From Georgenia satyanarayanai (GTDB taxonomy: Bacteria; Actinomycetota; Actinomycetes; Actinomycetales; Actinomycetaceae): a DNA stretch of 64,000 nucleotides. The translations under genes and the position numbers were made by a program. The notes beneath the pieces were generated by a model, which was not told the DNA's origin, made no database searches, and saw only the letters and a list, made by a program, of their open reading frames with translations. Below are positions 30,015-38,660 of the stretch, piece after piece; position 1 is the stretch's first letter, and every line of letters begins with the position of its first letter. The stretch covers positions 1 through 64,000 of the forward strand of contig NZ_UETB01000013.1 in NCBI RefSeq assembly GCF_900116375.1. The letters run 5' to 3'.

Positions 30015-30965
30015 CTAGCCCTTGACGGAGCCGGCCAGCAGGCCGCGCACGAAGTACTTCTGCAGCGCGAGGAACACGACGATCGGGACAATGATCGAGA
30101 CGAAGGCGCCCGCCGTGAGCAGGTGCCAGTCCTGACCACGCGACCCGGCCATCTCCGCGAGCCGGGCCGTGAGCGGCTGGACCGCGTTGTTGCCGCCGGT
30201 GAAGGTGAGGCCGACGAGCAGGTCGTTCCACACCCACAGGAACTGGAAGATCGCGAAGCTCGCGATCGCCGGCACCAGCAGCGGCAGCATGACCCGCAGG
30301 AACACGGTCACGTGCCCCGCGCCGTCCACCCGCGCCGCCTCGATGAGCTCGCGCGGGATCTCCGACATGAAGTTGTGGAGCAGGAAGGTCGCCAGCGGCA
30401 TCGCGAAGCACGCGTGGGCGAACCACACCGCGAGGTAGGGGAACTGCTCCCCGATGGCGGAGCCGGAGAAGATCCGCAGCAAGGGGATGAGCGCCATCTG
30501 CAGCGGGACGATCTGCAGCGCGAAGACGGCGATGAAGACGGTGTCCCGGCCCTTCCACTGGAGCACCGAGAAGGCGTAGGCCGCCATCGTGGCGACGACG
30601 AGCGGGATGATCGTCGCGGGGACGGTGATGACCACGGAGTTGACGAAGAAGTTCGACAGCGCGCCGGAGGAGGCCCGCCCGAAGAGGACCTCCTGGTAGT
30701 TCTCCATCGTGAAGGTCGGGTTGGTGAAGAAGGTCCACCAGCCCGAGGTCCGGATCTCCGACTCCGGGCGCACCGAGCTGAGCAGCATCCCGATGATCGG
30801 GACCGTCCACAGCAGGGCGATGACGACGGCGATGACGGAGCCCACGCGGGAGGTGAGCATCGCCTTGGCCCGGCCCGCGCCGGAGCGCCCCGGGACCAGG
30901 GGGTCGGGCAGCGACCGCGAGCGTCCGCGCTCGCTGATCGCCGGGTTGGCAGGTGTGACGCTCAT
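30015..30965 (-). CDS. Carbohydrate ABC transporter permease (MalG-like)
   Basis: 316 residues, six membrane segments. EAA loop near the C-terminus: IPRELIEAARVDGAGHVTVFLRVMLPLLVPAIA, typical of MalG/AglG permeases. ATG 30965 overlaps the partner permease stop (ATGA). An N-terminal cytoplasmic tail of about 45 residues precedes the first helix. The stop codon abuts the palindromic repeat cluster. Forms the inner-membrane channel with the next protein. No ATPase gene accompanies this operon. Confidence 0.9.
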   Translation of the reverse strand: MSVTPANPAISERGRSRSLPDPLVPGRSGAGRAKAMLTSRVGSVIAVVIALLWTVPIIGMLLSSVRPESEIRTSGWWTFFTNPTFTMENYQEVLFGRASSGALSNFFVNSVVITVPATIIPLVVATMAAYAFSVLQWKGRDTVFIAVFALQIVPLQMALIPLLRIFSGSAIGEQFPYLAVWFAHACFAMPLATFLLHNFMSEIPRELIEAARVDGAGHVTVFLRVMLPLLVPAIASFAIFQFLWVWNDLLVGLTFTGGNNAVQPLTARLAEMAGSRGQDWHLLTAGAFVSIIVPIVVFLALQKYFVRGLLAGSVKG

Positions 30966-31948
30966 GCTCCCCGTACCTCCCGGTTCTTGATCATCTGTCG
31001 CACGTTGAAGACGACGATGGGGATGACGAGGACGAAGATGACCACGGCGAGCGCCGATCCCGTCCCCGCGTTGCCGAAGGTGAAGGACTGGTCGTACATC
31101 ATGTTCGCCAGCACCTGGGTGTCGAAGCGCGCGCCCGTCATGGTGCGCGGGATGTCGAAGATCTTGAGCGTGGCGATCGTGATCGTCGTGACGACGACGA
31201 CGAGCGTCGGCCGCACGCTCGGCACCGTGATGCTGCGGAACATCTGCCACGCGCTCACGCCGTCCAGACGCGCCGCCTCGACGATGTCGGCCGGGATCGC
31301 CTTGATCGCCGCCGAGAGCAGGACCATCGCGAAACCGGCCTGGATCCAGATCATCACCGCGATGAGGAAGAAGGTGTTCCACGGGGAGTCCTGGAGGAAG
31401 CGCAGCGGCTCGAAGCCGAGCCCCACGATGACCGCGTTGAGCAGACCGATCTGCTCCTGTGCGGCGCCGCGGTACTCGTAGACGAACTTCCAGATGATGC
31501 CGGCGCCGACGAAGGAGATCGCCATCGGCATGAACAGCAGCGTCTTGGCGACCTTCTCGAAGCGCGACTGGTCGATGATGATCGCGTAGAGCAGCCCGAC
31601 GCCGGTGGCGACGGTCGGCACGAGCACGACCCACCAGAACGTGTTGATGAACGCCTGCAGCGAGTCCGGGTTGGTGAAGACCCACTCGTAGTTGGCGAAC
31701 CCGACCGCGTTCTCGCTCGTGCGGTCCATGAAGGACATGATCGTCGTCCGGATCGCCGGGTAGATGAGGCCGACGCCGAGCAGCAGAAGTGCCGGCCCGC
31801 CGAAGAACAGCACCATCCACCAGGTCCGGGAGCGGCCGGCCGTCCGGTCGGCCACCCGGGCGAGGAGGAGGATGACGGCAATGACGGCGAGGAAGGCGAC
31901 GACGGCCAGGATCATCTGGCCGAACTTGGAGTAGAGGAAGAAGTCCAT
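30962..31948 (-). CDS. Carbohydrate ABC transporter permease (MalF-like)
   Basis: 328 residues with about seven hydrophobic segments and the EAA loop IPADIVEAARLDGVSAWQMFRSITVPSVRPTL. Start ATG 31948 (MDFFLYSKFGQM) has only a weak ribosome site. It lies between the binding protein and the MalG-like partner; the layout and sequence resemble alpha-glucoside (AglF/AglG) importers, so disaccharides or oligosaccharides are the probable cargo. The hairpin at 31973-32007 separates it from the binding-protein gene. Confidence 0.9.
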   Translation of the reverse strand: MDFFLYSKFGQMILAVVAFLAVIAVILLLARVADRTAGRSRTWWMVLFFGGPALLLLGVGLIYPAIRTTIMSFMDRTSENAVGFANYEWVFTNPDSLQAFINTFWWVVLVPTVATGVGLLYAIIIDQSRFEKVAKTLLFMPMAISFVGAGIIWKFVYEYRGAAQEQIGLLNAVIVGLGFEPLRFLQDSPWNTFFLIAVMIWIQAGFAMVLLSAAIKAIPADIVEAARLDGVSAWQMFRSITVPSVRPTLVVVVTTITIATLKIFDIPRTMTGARFDTQVLANMMYDQSFTFGNAGTGSALAVVIFVLVIPIVVFNVRQMIKNREVRGA

Positions 31949-31972
31949 GGTGTTCAGCTCCCGTCAACGACT

Positions 31973-32007
31973 GGGGCGGGGGCCCGGCGCTGCCGGGTCC
32001 CCGCCCC
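31973..32007 (-). terminator. Intra-operon hairpin after binding-protein gene
   Basis: 16-bp GC stem (GGGGCGGGGGCCCGGC against GCCGGGTCCCCGCCCC, one wobble) 13 bp past the binding-protein stop. Like the hairpin at 8350, it probably makes the binding protein more abundant than the permeases rather than ending the operon. Confidence 0.6.
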
Positions 32008-32019
32008 CCTGTCGTCTCG

Positions 32020-33411
32020 TCAGCCGGCCGGCCAGGCGGCCTCGATGCCGTCGAGCACCGTCTGGGTGTCGTTGCCGTTGATCCAGTCGACCATCCCGGT
32101 CCAGAAGGCACCGGCGCCGACCTCGGAGGGCATGAGGTCCGAGGCGTCGAAACGAGCGACCGCGTTCGGGTCCTGAAGGATCTCGATGGACTGGCGCAGC
32201 ACGTCGGAGGAGGCGACCGCGGGGTCGACGCCGAGGTTAGCGCTGATGACGCCGCCGATCTCGACGCGGGTGTTGGCCCACGTGTCGGACGCGAGGAAGG
32301 ACTGCACGGCCTGGGTGGCCTCACGGTCGTTGAACGCGGCCACGAACTCGCCGGCGACGAGCACGGGGGTCTCGGTCTCCTCGATGCTCGGCAGGTAGAA
32401 GGCGAACACGTCGCCGTTCTCGCTCACGTCGGTGCCCTCGGGCCACTGCGCCTCATAGAAGTTCGCCTGACGGTGCAGGAAGCAGTTGCCCTCGACGATC
32501 GGCAGGCCGCCGTCGTTGAACGAGGTCGTCGCGATGGAGCGGGAGTCGCCGATGCCGCCGTTGACGTAGTTGTCGTCCTTGAGGATCGCGCCGGCCAGCT
32601 CGACCGCCTCGACGATCTCCGGGTCGTTGAACGGGATCTCGTGGTTGACCCACTGGTCGTAGACGTCGCCGCCGCCGGTGCGCAGGACCATGTCCTCGAT
32701 CCAGTCGGTGGCCGGCCAGCCGGTGGCGCCGCCGGACTCGATGCCCGCGCACCACGGCTTGACGGTGTCCGAACCGTGGTCGGTGGCGATCTGCTCGGTC
32801 AGGGCCATGAGCTCGTCCCACGTCTGCGGGATCTCGTAGCCGTTCTCCTCGAACGCCGTCGGGGAGTACCAGACGAAGGACTTGACGTTCGACATCAGGG
32901 GCGCGGCGTAGAACTCGCCGTCGACCGTGCCGAAGGCCTTCCAGTCCTCGGTCCAGCCCTCGTCCACCTTGGCCTCGACCTCGTCCGGTGCCGGCAGGAC
33001 GTGGCCGTCGGCCACCATGCGGGCGAGCAGACCCGGCTGCGGGATCGCGGCGAGGTCAGGAGCGTTGCCACCCTCGGCCTGGACGACGAGCTGCTGCTCG
33101 AACTCGCCCGAGCCGTTGTGGGTGATCTCGATGCCGGTGCACTCCGTGAACTGCTCGAAGGAGTCCTGCAGCTGGTCGGCCTCGACCTCACGGATCGAGG
33201 TGAAGAAGGTGACTGTCTCACCCTCGAAGGTGCCGTACTCCTCGAAGTCGGCGCAGTCGGCCTCGGTGGTCGCGTCATCGCCCCCACCGCCGCCCCCGCC
33301 GCCGCCCCCGCCGCCGAGGTCGTCAGCGCCGCCACAGGCGGCCAGGACAAGTGCCACCGCTGCGGCCCCCGCCGCGAGCGTTCCGGCACGTCGCTGCTTA
33401 CGAATCCTCAT
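32020..33411 (-). CDS. Carbohydrate ABC transporter substrate-binding lipoprotein
   Basis: 463 residues from ATG 33411, with AGGAGAT about five bases upstream. Lipobox LAAC (Cys about 26), then GADDLGG and a run of twelve glycines as linker, then an extracellular binding protein type 1 fold (EFEQQLVVQAEGGNAPDLAAIPQPGLL, NGYEIPQTWDELMAL, AGEFVAAFNDREATQAVQSFL). Resembles AglE-like alpha-glucoside binding proteins. First gene of a three-gene operon without its own ATPase, so it presumably uses a shared MsiK-like ATPase encoded elsewhere. The glycine run is encoded by a GCC-rich tract (about 33280-33320) that is prone to length change. Confidence 0.9.
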   Translation of the reverse strand: MRIRKQRRAGTLAAGAAAVALVLAACGGADDLGGGGGGGGGGGGDDATTEADCADFEEYGTFEGETVTFFTSIREVEADQLQDSFEQFTECTGIEITHNGSGEFEQQLVVQAEGGNAPDLAAIPQPGLLARMVADGHVLPAPDEVEAKVDEGWTEDWKAFGTVDGEFYAAPLMSNVKSFVWYSPTAFEENGYEIPQTWDELMALTEQIATDHGSDTVKPWCAGIESGGATGWPATDWIEDMVLRTGGGDVYDQWVNHEIPFNDPEIVEAVELAGAILKDDNYVNGGIGDSRSIATTSFNDGGLPIVEGNCFLHRQANFYEAQWPEGTDVSENGDVFAFYLPSIEETETPVLVAGEFVAAFNDREATQAVQSFLASDTWANTRVEIGGVISANLGVDPAVASSDVLRQSIEILQDPNAVARFDASDLMPSEVGAGAFWTGMVDWINGNDTQTVLDGIEAAWPAG

Positions 33412-33461
33412 CGATCTCCTCCACACCATCGTCGGAACGGCGCACACACGTGCGCGTCTCA

Positions 33462-33490
33462 AATGAAGCGTGGATGCCAGATTTCTGCAA
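33462..33490 (-). promoter_or_regulatory. Candidate promoter of sugar ABC operon (TTGCAG-N17-TTCATT)
   Basis: -35 TTGCAG (33490-33485) and TTCATT (33467-33462) with 17-bp spacing, about 50 bases before ATG 33411. The -10 match is moderate. Confidence 0.4.
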
Positions 33491-33509
33491 GGATTTCAGC
33501 GCCTGGGCG

Positions 33510-33528
33510 TGGTCACGATCTGGTCACG
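33510..33528. promoter_or_regulatory. 8-bp direct repeat, 11-bp period, upstream of sugar ABC promoter
   Basis: TGGTCACG-ATC-TGGTCACG. One helical turn between copies suggests a dimeric regulator binding side by side, about 60 bases upstream of the predicted transcription start. It overlaps the last codons of the HAD gene. Confidence 0.35.
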
Positions 33529-34378
33529 CACGCACTAGAGCGGAAAGAACGGGCACCGCGCCGTCCTCCTCGACGGGTCCGGTGACGAGGTCCGCGGCCG
33601 CGCGCGTCACCTCGTCCGCCCCGCCCATCGCGACGCCCAGCCCCGCCCAACGGAGCATCTCGATGTCGTTGCGTCCGTCGCCCACCGCCACCGTGGCACC
33701 GGGCGCGACGCCGGTGCGCTCACGCAGCATGTCCAGGGCGGAGGCCTTGGTGACGCCGTCGGGGGCGAGGTCCAGCCAGGCGGTCCACCCGACGGCGTAG
33801 GAGACGCCGTGCAGGCCGACGCGCTCGACGAGCGCGTGGAAGTCCTCGGCGGACAGGTGCGGCGCACGCAGCGTCACGCGGCTGGCGGGCGCGGCGCACA
33901 GCTCCTCGAAGTCGACGACGGTCATCTCCCCGCTCAGCTCGCCGAGGGGGAAGGGGGCGGTCACCTTGAAGCCGCGGCCGAGGTCCTCGACGGCGAAGAG
34001 TCCGTCGGGCAGCTCCTCGCGCAGCAGCCGGAGCGCGGGCTCGGGGTCGAAGGTGACGACGTCGCTGATCTCGTAGCCGCCCTCTAGCGCGGGGTCCAGG
34101 CGCAGGCAGACGGCCCCGTTGGAGCACACCGCCCAGCCCTCGCGCAGGTCGAGCTCCTCGAGGATGGGCAGGACCGCGGAGAGGGAGCGACCCGTCGAGA
34201 GGATGACCCGGGCACCGGCGTCGCGCAGCCGGCCGACTGCCTGGCGCACCGCCGTCGTCATCCGCTCCTCGTGGTCGATGAGCGTGCCGTCGATGTCGAG
34301 CGCGACGAGGAGGTCCGGCCCGGCCTCGGGGAAGGCGGCGGGCAGGTGGTCGCGGACGGCGTCGACGGTGAGCGTCAT
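33524..34378 (-). CDS. HAD-superfamily hydrolase (Cof-type sugar phosphatase-like)
   Basis: 284 residues. Motif I LDIDGTLI (nucleophile Asp about 28), motif II ILSTGRS, motif III Lys in GVTKASAL, motif [15 protein letters not shown]: a complete HAD IIB phosphatase. ATG 34378 overlaps the serS stop by four bases, so it is translated from the serS mRNA. HAD genes behind serS are common in actinomycetes. Likely dephosphorylates a sugar phosphate or cofactor; exact substrate unknown. Confidence 0.88.
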   Translation of the reverse strand: MTLTVDAVRDHLPAAFPEAGPDLLVALDIDGTLIDHEERMTTAVRQAVGRLRDAGARVILSTGRSLSAVLPILEELDLREGWAVCSNGAVCLRLDPALEGGYEISDVVTFDPEPALRLLREELPDGLFAVEDLGRGFKVTAPFPLGELSGEMTVVDFEELCAAPASRVTLRAPHLSAEDFHALVERVGLHGVSYAVGWTAWLDLAPDGVTKASALDMLRERTGVAPGATVAVGDGRNDIEMLRWAGLGVAMGGADEVTRAAADLVTGPVEEDGAVPVLSALVRA

Positions 34379-35640
34379 CGCGGCGCCACCGGCGTGAGGA
34401 CCTCCAGGCCACCGAGGTAGGGCTGCAGCCCGGCGGGCACCCTCACGGAGCCGTCCGGCAGCTGGTGGTTCTCGAGGAGCGCCACGAGCCAGCGGGTGGT
34501 GGCGAGGGTGCCGTTGAGGGTGGCGACCGGCTCGTTGCCGTTCGCCCCCCGGTGGCGCACCCCGAGGCGGCGGGCCTGGAAGGTGGTGCAGTTGGAGGTG
34601 GAGGTGACCTCCATGTAGCGCTCCTGGCTGGGCAGCCAGGCCTCGCAGTCGAACTTCCGGGCGGCGGAGGAGCCCAGGTCACCGGCGGCGACGTCGATGA
34701 CGCGGTAGGGCAGCTCGACCTTGGCGAGCATCTCCTCCTCCCAGGCGAGGAGGCGCGCGTGCTCGTCCGGGGCGTCGTCGGCGGTGGTGTAGCTGAACAT
34801 CTCCACCTTGTTGAACTGGTGGACGCGGATGATGCCGCGGGTGTCCTTGCCGTAGGAGCCGGCCTCGCGCCGGTAGCAGGTGGACCAGCCGGCGTAGCGC
34901 AGCGGCCCGGCGGACAGGTCGAGGATCTCGTCGGCGTGGTAGCCGGCGAGCGCCACCTCGGAGGTGCCGGTGAGGTAGAGGTCGTCGGCCGGCAGGTGGT
35001 AGATCTCGTCGGCGTGCTCGCCGAGGAAGCCGGTGCCGCTCATCACCTGCGGGGAGACGAGCGTGGGCGTGATCATCGGGATGAAGCCGGCGGCGATCGC
35101 CTGGTCCATGGCGGCGTTGAGGAGCGCCAGCTCGAGGCGGGCACCGACGCCGGTGAGGTAGTAGAAGCGCGCGCCGGAGACCTTCGCGCCGCGCTTGACG
35201 TCGATCGCGGCCAGGCCCTCGCCGAGCTCGAGGTGGTCGCGGACCTGCTCGAGCTCACGGCGCTCACCCTCGGTGCGGAGCACGACGAAGTCGTCCTCCC
35301 CGCCCGGGGGCACGCCGTCGACGACGACGTTGGACAGCTGGTAGCTGAGCGTCGAGGCCTCCTCGGCGGCGACGGCGGCGTCCCGCTCGGCGGTCTTGAC
35401 CCGCTCGGCGAGCTCCTTGGCGCGGGCGAGGACGGTGGGGCGCTCCTCGGCGGGGGCCTTGCCGACGGAGCGGCTGACCTCCTTCTGCTCCGCGCGCAGC
35501 TCCTCGAAGGCGCTCAGGGCGGAGCGGCGGCGTTCGTCGGCCTCGAGGGCGCGGTCCACCAGGCCCGGGTCCTCACCACGGGCGCGCTGGCTGGCACGGA
35601 CGACGTCGGGCTGCTCGCGCATGGCTCTGAGATCGATCAC
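34375..35640 (-). CDS. serS: Seryl-tRNA synthetase
   Basis: 421 residues, normal length for bacterial SerRS. An N-terminal coiled-coil arm (about 30-100), then class II motifs: motif 1 around [21 protein letters not shown], motif 2 [23 protein letters not shown] and motif 3 near [18 protein letters not shown]. Charges tRNA-Ser, two of which lie in this window. Start is GTG 35640, six bases after TAGGCT (35652-35647), so the transcript should be leaderless; consequently there is no T-box or other leader control. It shares its mRNA with the HAD gene and is divergent from the acyltransferase gene. Confidence 0.96.
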   Translation of the reverse strand: MIDLRAMREQPDVVRASQRARGEDPGLVDRALEADERRRSALSAFEELRAEQKEVSRSVGKAPAEERPTVLARAKELAERVKTAERDAAVAAEEASTLSYQLSNVVVDGVPPGGEDDFVVLRTEGERRELEQVRDHLELGEGLAAIDVKRGAKVSGARFYYLTGVGARLELALLNAAMDQAIAAGFIPMITPTLVSPQVMSGTGFLGEHADEIYHLPADDLYLTGTSEVALAGYHADEILDLSAGPLRYAGWSTCYRREAGSYGKDTRGIIRVHQFNKVEMFSYTTADDAPDEHARLLAWEEEMLAKVELPYRVIDVAAGDLGSSAARKFDCEAWLPSQERYMEVTSTSNCTTFQARRLGVRHRGANGNEPVATLNGTLATTRWLVALLENHQLPDGSVRVPAGLQPYLGGLEVLTPVAPR

Positions 35641-35646
35641 GTGCCG

Positions 35647-35652
35647 AGCCTA
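35647..35652 (-). promoter_or_regulatory. -10 box of serS (leaderless)
   Basis: TAGGCT, then six bases, then GTG. A matching TAGGGT box for the divergent gene lies at 35699-35704. Confidence 0.6.
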
Positions 35653-35698
35653 TCCGGGGTGGCTGCCCACCTCACACGCGGGCCGGCGGCGGTGGCAC

Positions 35699-35704
35699 TA
35701 GGGT
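35699..35704 (+). promoter_or_regulatory. -10 box of acyltransferase gene (leaderless)
   Basis: TAGGGT, seven bases, then GTG 35712; no ribosome site intervenes. Confidence 0.55.
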
Positions 35705-35711
35705 CTGGCTG

Positions 35712-36284
35712 GTGAGACTCCGCCGTGCCCTGGCCCGCGCCTACTGGCGCCTGAGCCGCTGGTCCCCGGACCCCACCCAGCCGCCCGCCGAGGGGCGCGG
35801 CATCCTGCTCGGGGCGCCCCACACGTCGAACTGGGACTTCGTGCTCATGCTCGCCCTGTCGTGGCAGTGGGGTGTCAACGTGCGCTGGCTGGGCAAGAAC
35901 AGCCTGTTCAAGCGGCCGTTCGGGCCGCTCATGCGGGCGCTGGGCGGCATCCCGGTCCACCGTGAGGACCCGAGCGGGCTCGTGGACGAGCTCGTCGCGC
36001 AGGCGCGCACCGGGCCGACCTACCTCGTCATCACGCCCGAGGGCTCCCGCTCGGCCACGCCGTACTGGAAGTCCGGCTTCTACCGGATCGCGCGGGCCAC
36101 CGGCATGACGGTCACCCTCGGCTACGTCGACCGCCGCACCATGACCGCCGGCCTCGGCCCCACCCTCACGATGACCGGTGACGTCCGCGCCGACATGGAC
36201 AAGGTGCGGGCCTTCTACGCGGGCAAGGTGGGCGTGCGCGGCGGCCCGGAGCGTATCCCCCGCCTGCGCGCCGAGGAGGAGTAG
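35712..36284 (+). CDS. PlsC-like 1-acyl-glycerol-3-phosphate acyltransferase family protein
   Basis: 190 residues, short for PlsC but with both catalytic motifs: HTSNWD (HX4D, about 37-42) and TPEGSR (about 112-117). No clear transmembrane helix, so peripheral. Members transfer acyl chains to lysophosphatidate or related acceptors. Start GTG 35712 lies seven bases after TAGGGT and lacks a ribosome site, consistent with leaderless translation. Neighbour of a lipid-kinase-like gene (36324-37529) on the opposite strand, hinting at phospholipid metabolism. Confidence 0.87.
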   Translation: MRLRRALARAYWRLSRWSPDPTQPPAEGRGILLGAPHTSNWDFVLMLALSWQWGVNVRWLGKNSLFKRPFGPLMRALGGIPVHREDPSGLVDELVAQARTGPTYLVITPEGSRSATPYWKSGFYRIARATGMTVTLGYVDRRTMTAGLGPTLTMTGDVRADMDKVRAFYAGKVGVRGGPERIPRLRAEEE

Positions 36285-36323
36285 CCCTCCTCCCCTCCCG
36301 CAGGCAGCGCACGTGTCCCGCCC

Positions 36324-37529
36324 CTACGGCGTGCGGACGACCAGCCCGCCGGGCTCGACCCGCGCGTGGACGACGGCGGCCTCGCCCAGCAGGTCGCCGT
36401 CGACCTGCACGTGCTCGGGCTCCTCGGTGCGGATCGTCAGCGTGTGCGCGCGGCGGAACTCGATGGTCCCGGTGCTGTAGGGCAGCGGATCGCGTCGGAT
36501 GCCGACACCCTGGAGCACGACCTTGCGCAGCAGGTCGGCCCAGCCGATGATCCCGCCGCGGGTGTCGATGGCGGCGACGTCGAGCCACCCGTCGTCGAGC
36601 TGCGCGTCCGGGAAGAGGACGACGCCGCCGGGGAGGCGGCCGACGTTGGCGATGAGGACGGTGCGGGCCTGGAAGGTGGCGCTCTCGGCGGAGTCGCCGA
36701 GCTCGAGGGTGGCGCGCATCTTGCGGCCGAGCAGGTGTTTGGCTCCCCCGACGAAGTAGGCGATCCAGCCGATCCTCGCCTTGAGGTCGTCATCGGCGCC
36801 GCCCACCATCGCGGCGTCGAAGCCCATCCCGCCGATGACGAGGAAGACGTGCTCCTTCTCGATCTCGGCGCCGGGCACCTCCCCGGCCGTGACCTCCGGC
36901 GCCTGGCTGTCCTCCGAGGGCGTGGCCGTGACCTCCGTGCGGCCCGGCTCGCCGCGGTAGACGTCGTCCTCCGGTCGGGTCGCCGCCGGCGGTCTCTCCA
37001 GCCGGAGCCAGCCGAGGTCCATCGCACGGTTGCGGCCGGTCAGCGCGGCGACGGCCATGTCGCGGTGCCCGGTCAGCGGCAGGTCGAGGTTGCGAGCCAG
37101 CAGGTTCCCGGTGCCGAGCGGCAGGATCCCCATCGGCGTGCCCGTCCCGGCCAGGCCCTCGGCCACGGCGCGGACTGTGCCGTCACCGCCGGCGGCGATG
37201 ACGACGGACGCACCCTTCTCCAGGGCGGTGCGCACCTGGCCACCGCCCGGGTCGTCGACGGTGGTCTCCAGCCACAGCGGCTCGGACAGCCCCGACTCGG
37301 CCGCGACCTCGGCGACGAGCGCCCGCAGCCACTCGCCGTCGGCGCTCTTGGAGGGGTTGAAGACGACGGCGGGTGGTCCGCTCGGTCCGTCGGGCTCCGG
37401 CGGTGGCGGGTCGTCGTGCGAGAAGGACGGGGTGCGCCGTTGCAGCGCGCGCCACACAGCGAGCCCCACGACGAGGCCGGCAACGGCGACGACGAGTGCG
37501 ATGACGGCGACCCACTGCTCCCAGCCCAC
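36324..37529 (-). CDS. Diacylglycerol/lipid kinase family protein with N-terminal membrane anchor
   Basis: 401 residues. One N-terminal membrane helix (about 5-27), a Pro-rich linker, then a DAGK catalytic domain with the GGDGT nucleotide motif (IAAGGDGTVRAVAEGLAGT) and PLGTGNLLARNL. An acidic insertion of about 60 residues (EDDVYRGEPG...EVTAGEVPG) splits the domain, which is unusual. The C-terminal LCB5-like part ends HVQVDGDLLGEA. Phosphorylates diacylglycerol, sphingoid or phosphatidylinositol-type lipids. Start GTG 37529 is six bases after TACGGT (37541-37536): leaderless. Confidence 0.87.
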   Translation of the reverse strand: MGWEQWVAVIALVVAVAGLVVGLAVWRALQRRTPSFSHDDPPPPEPDGPSGPPAVVFNPSKSADGEWLRALVAEVAAESGLSEPLWLETTVDDPGGGQVRTALEKGASVVIAAGGDGTVRAVAEGLAGTGTPMGILPLGTGNLLARNLDLPLTGHRDMAVAALTGRNRAMDLGWLRLERPPAATRPEDDVYRGEPGRTEVTATPSEDSQAPEVTAGEVPGAEIEKEHVFLVIGGMGFDAAMVGGADDDLKARIGWIAYFVGGAKHLLGRKMRATLELGDSAESATFQARTVLIANVGRLPGGVVLFPDAQLDDGWLDVAAIDTRGGIIGWADLLRKVVLQGVGIRRDPLPYSTGTIEFRRAHTLTIRTEEPEHVQVDGDLLGEAAVVHARVEPGGLVVRTP

Positions 37530-37535
37530 GTGCTG

Positions 37536-37541
37536 ACCGTA
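37536..37541 (-). promoter_or_regulatory. -10 box of lipid kinase gene (leaderless)
   Basis: TACGGT, six bases, then GTG 37529. Confidence 0.55.
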
Positions 37542-37575
37542 GTGGGCACCCGCCCTGTCCGCGCGAAACGGCCTC

Positions 37576-37596
37576 GCGCCGAGCGCTGACTTGTTA
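37576..37596. repeat. Degenerate single copy of the GACAGCTGAGTTGTTCC repeat
   Basis: GCCGAGCGCTGACTTGTTAC resembles the palindromic repeat arm at 51.2 kb with a few changes. It lies between pheA and the lipid kinase gene and is not itself a clear hairpin. Confidence 0.45.
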
Positions 37597-37628
37597 CTGA
37601 GCTGCCTGCACGGGAGGGGCTCTCGGGC

Positions 37629-38579
37629 TCAGACCTGGCCGGTGCGGATGCGCTCCACCCAGGTGCGGGCGGCGACGAAGTCGGCGTCGTGGGTGCCCGG
37701 CGCCACGTGCGGGGCCACGCGGTCCCACCGCGGGTAGGAGCCCATGAAGCGCACGAGCGGGCACACCCGGTGCAGACCGATGAGCGCGGCCGCCACCCGC
37801 TCCTCGGCGACGTGCCCCTCGAGGTCCATCGAGAACGAGTACCGGCCGAGGGAGTCCCCGATCGGCCGCGACTCGATGCGCGAGAGGTTGACGCCTCGCA
37901 CGGCGAACTGCTCGAGCATGTCGAGGAGCGCTCCGGCCTCGTTGTCGGGCAGGTGGGCCATGAGCGTGGTCTTGTCCGCGCCGGTCGGCTCGGGCAGCGT
38001 GCCGGGCCGGGAGACGACGACGAAGCGTGTCACCGCGTGCGGGTTGTCCGCCACGCCCTCCGCGAGCGCCTCCAGGCCGTAGCGCTCGGCCGACAGCGCC
38101 GAGCACAGGGCGGCGTCGAACCCGGCCTCCCGGCCCCGGTCGGCGAGGATCGCGGCAGCCGCGGCGGTGGACGTCGCCGGGACGTGGACCGCGCCGTCGA
38201 GCTCGCGGCCCACCCAGCCGCGGCACTGCGCCCACGCGTGCGGGTGGGTGGAGACGCGCCGCACCTGCGAGAGCGCGGTGCCGGGCACGACGGCCAGGAC
38301 GAAGGCGACCGGGACGACGACCTCCCCCACGATGACCAGGGGCTCGGCCGAGGACGCGAGCGTGTCGAGGGTGACGTTGACGCCGCCCTCGACGGAGTTC
38401 TCCATCGGCACGACCGCGAAGTCCGCGCGGCCGCCGCGGACCGCGTCGAGCGCGGAGACGACGTCGGTGGACGGGTCGGTGCGCACGTGCTCGGAGCCGA
38501 CGAAGGCCCGCAGCGCCGCCTCGGTGAAGGTCCCCTCCGGACCGAGGTAGGTGTAGCGGGCCAGCTGCTGCTCGGACAT
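37629..38579 (-). CDS. pheA: Prephenate dehydratase
   Basis: 316 residues. Catalytic PDT domain (about 8-190: YLGPEGTFTEAALRAF, VVPMENSVEGGVNVT, and the conserved CSALSAERYGLE) followed by an ACT domain with the phenylalanine-binding signature GVNLSRIESRPIG (about 230-242). Converts prephenate to phenylpyruvate, the committed step to phenylalanine, with feedback inhibition expected through ACT. ATG 38579 has GGAGGAG five bases upstream; a GTG at 38615 seven bases after TAGGCT could give a longer leaderless product, but more likely marks the mRNA 5' end. Not fused to chorismate mutase, as usual in actinomycetes. Confidence 0.95.
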   Translation of the reverse strand: MSEQQLARYTYLGPEGTFTEAALRAFVGSEHVRTDPSTDVVSALDAVRGGRADFAVVPMENSVEGGVNVTLDTLASSAEPLVIVGEVVVPVAFVLAVVPGTALSQVRRVSTHPHAWAQCRGWVGRELDGAVHVPATSTAAAAAILADRGREAGFDAALCSALSAERYGLEALAEGVADNPHAVTRFVVVSRPGTLPEPTGADKTTLMAHLPDNEAGALLDMLEQFAVRGVNLSRIESRPIGDSLGRYSFSMDLEGHVAEERVAAALIGLHRVCPLVRFMGSYPRWDRVAPHVAPGTHDADFVAARTWVERIRTGQV

Positions 38580-38648
38580 CGGCTCTCCTCCTGCGTCGGT
38601 GCACGCCGTGCGCACCCAGCGCAGCCTAGCCAGCCGGTCGGTGCCACG

Positions 38649-38654
38649 TAGGCT
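38649..38654 (+). promoter_or_regulatory. -10 box of membrane protein gene (leaderless)
   Basis: TAGGCT, six bases, then GTG 38661. The back-to-back box for pheA is TAGGCT at 38628-38623. Confidence 0.55.
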
Positions 38655-38660
38655 GCCGGG

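Noticed and set aside
35641-35711. T-box or other leader regulation of serS
   Set aside because: Only 71 bp separate serS from the divergent gene, and the -10 box lies six bases before the GTG, leaving no leader RNA.
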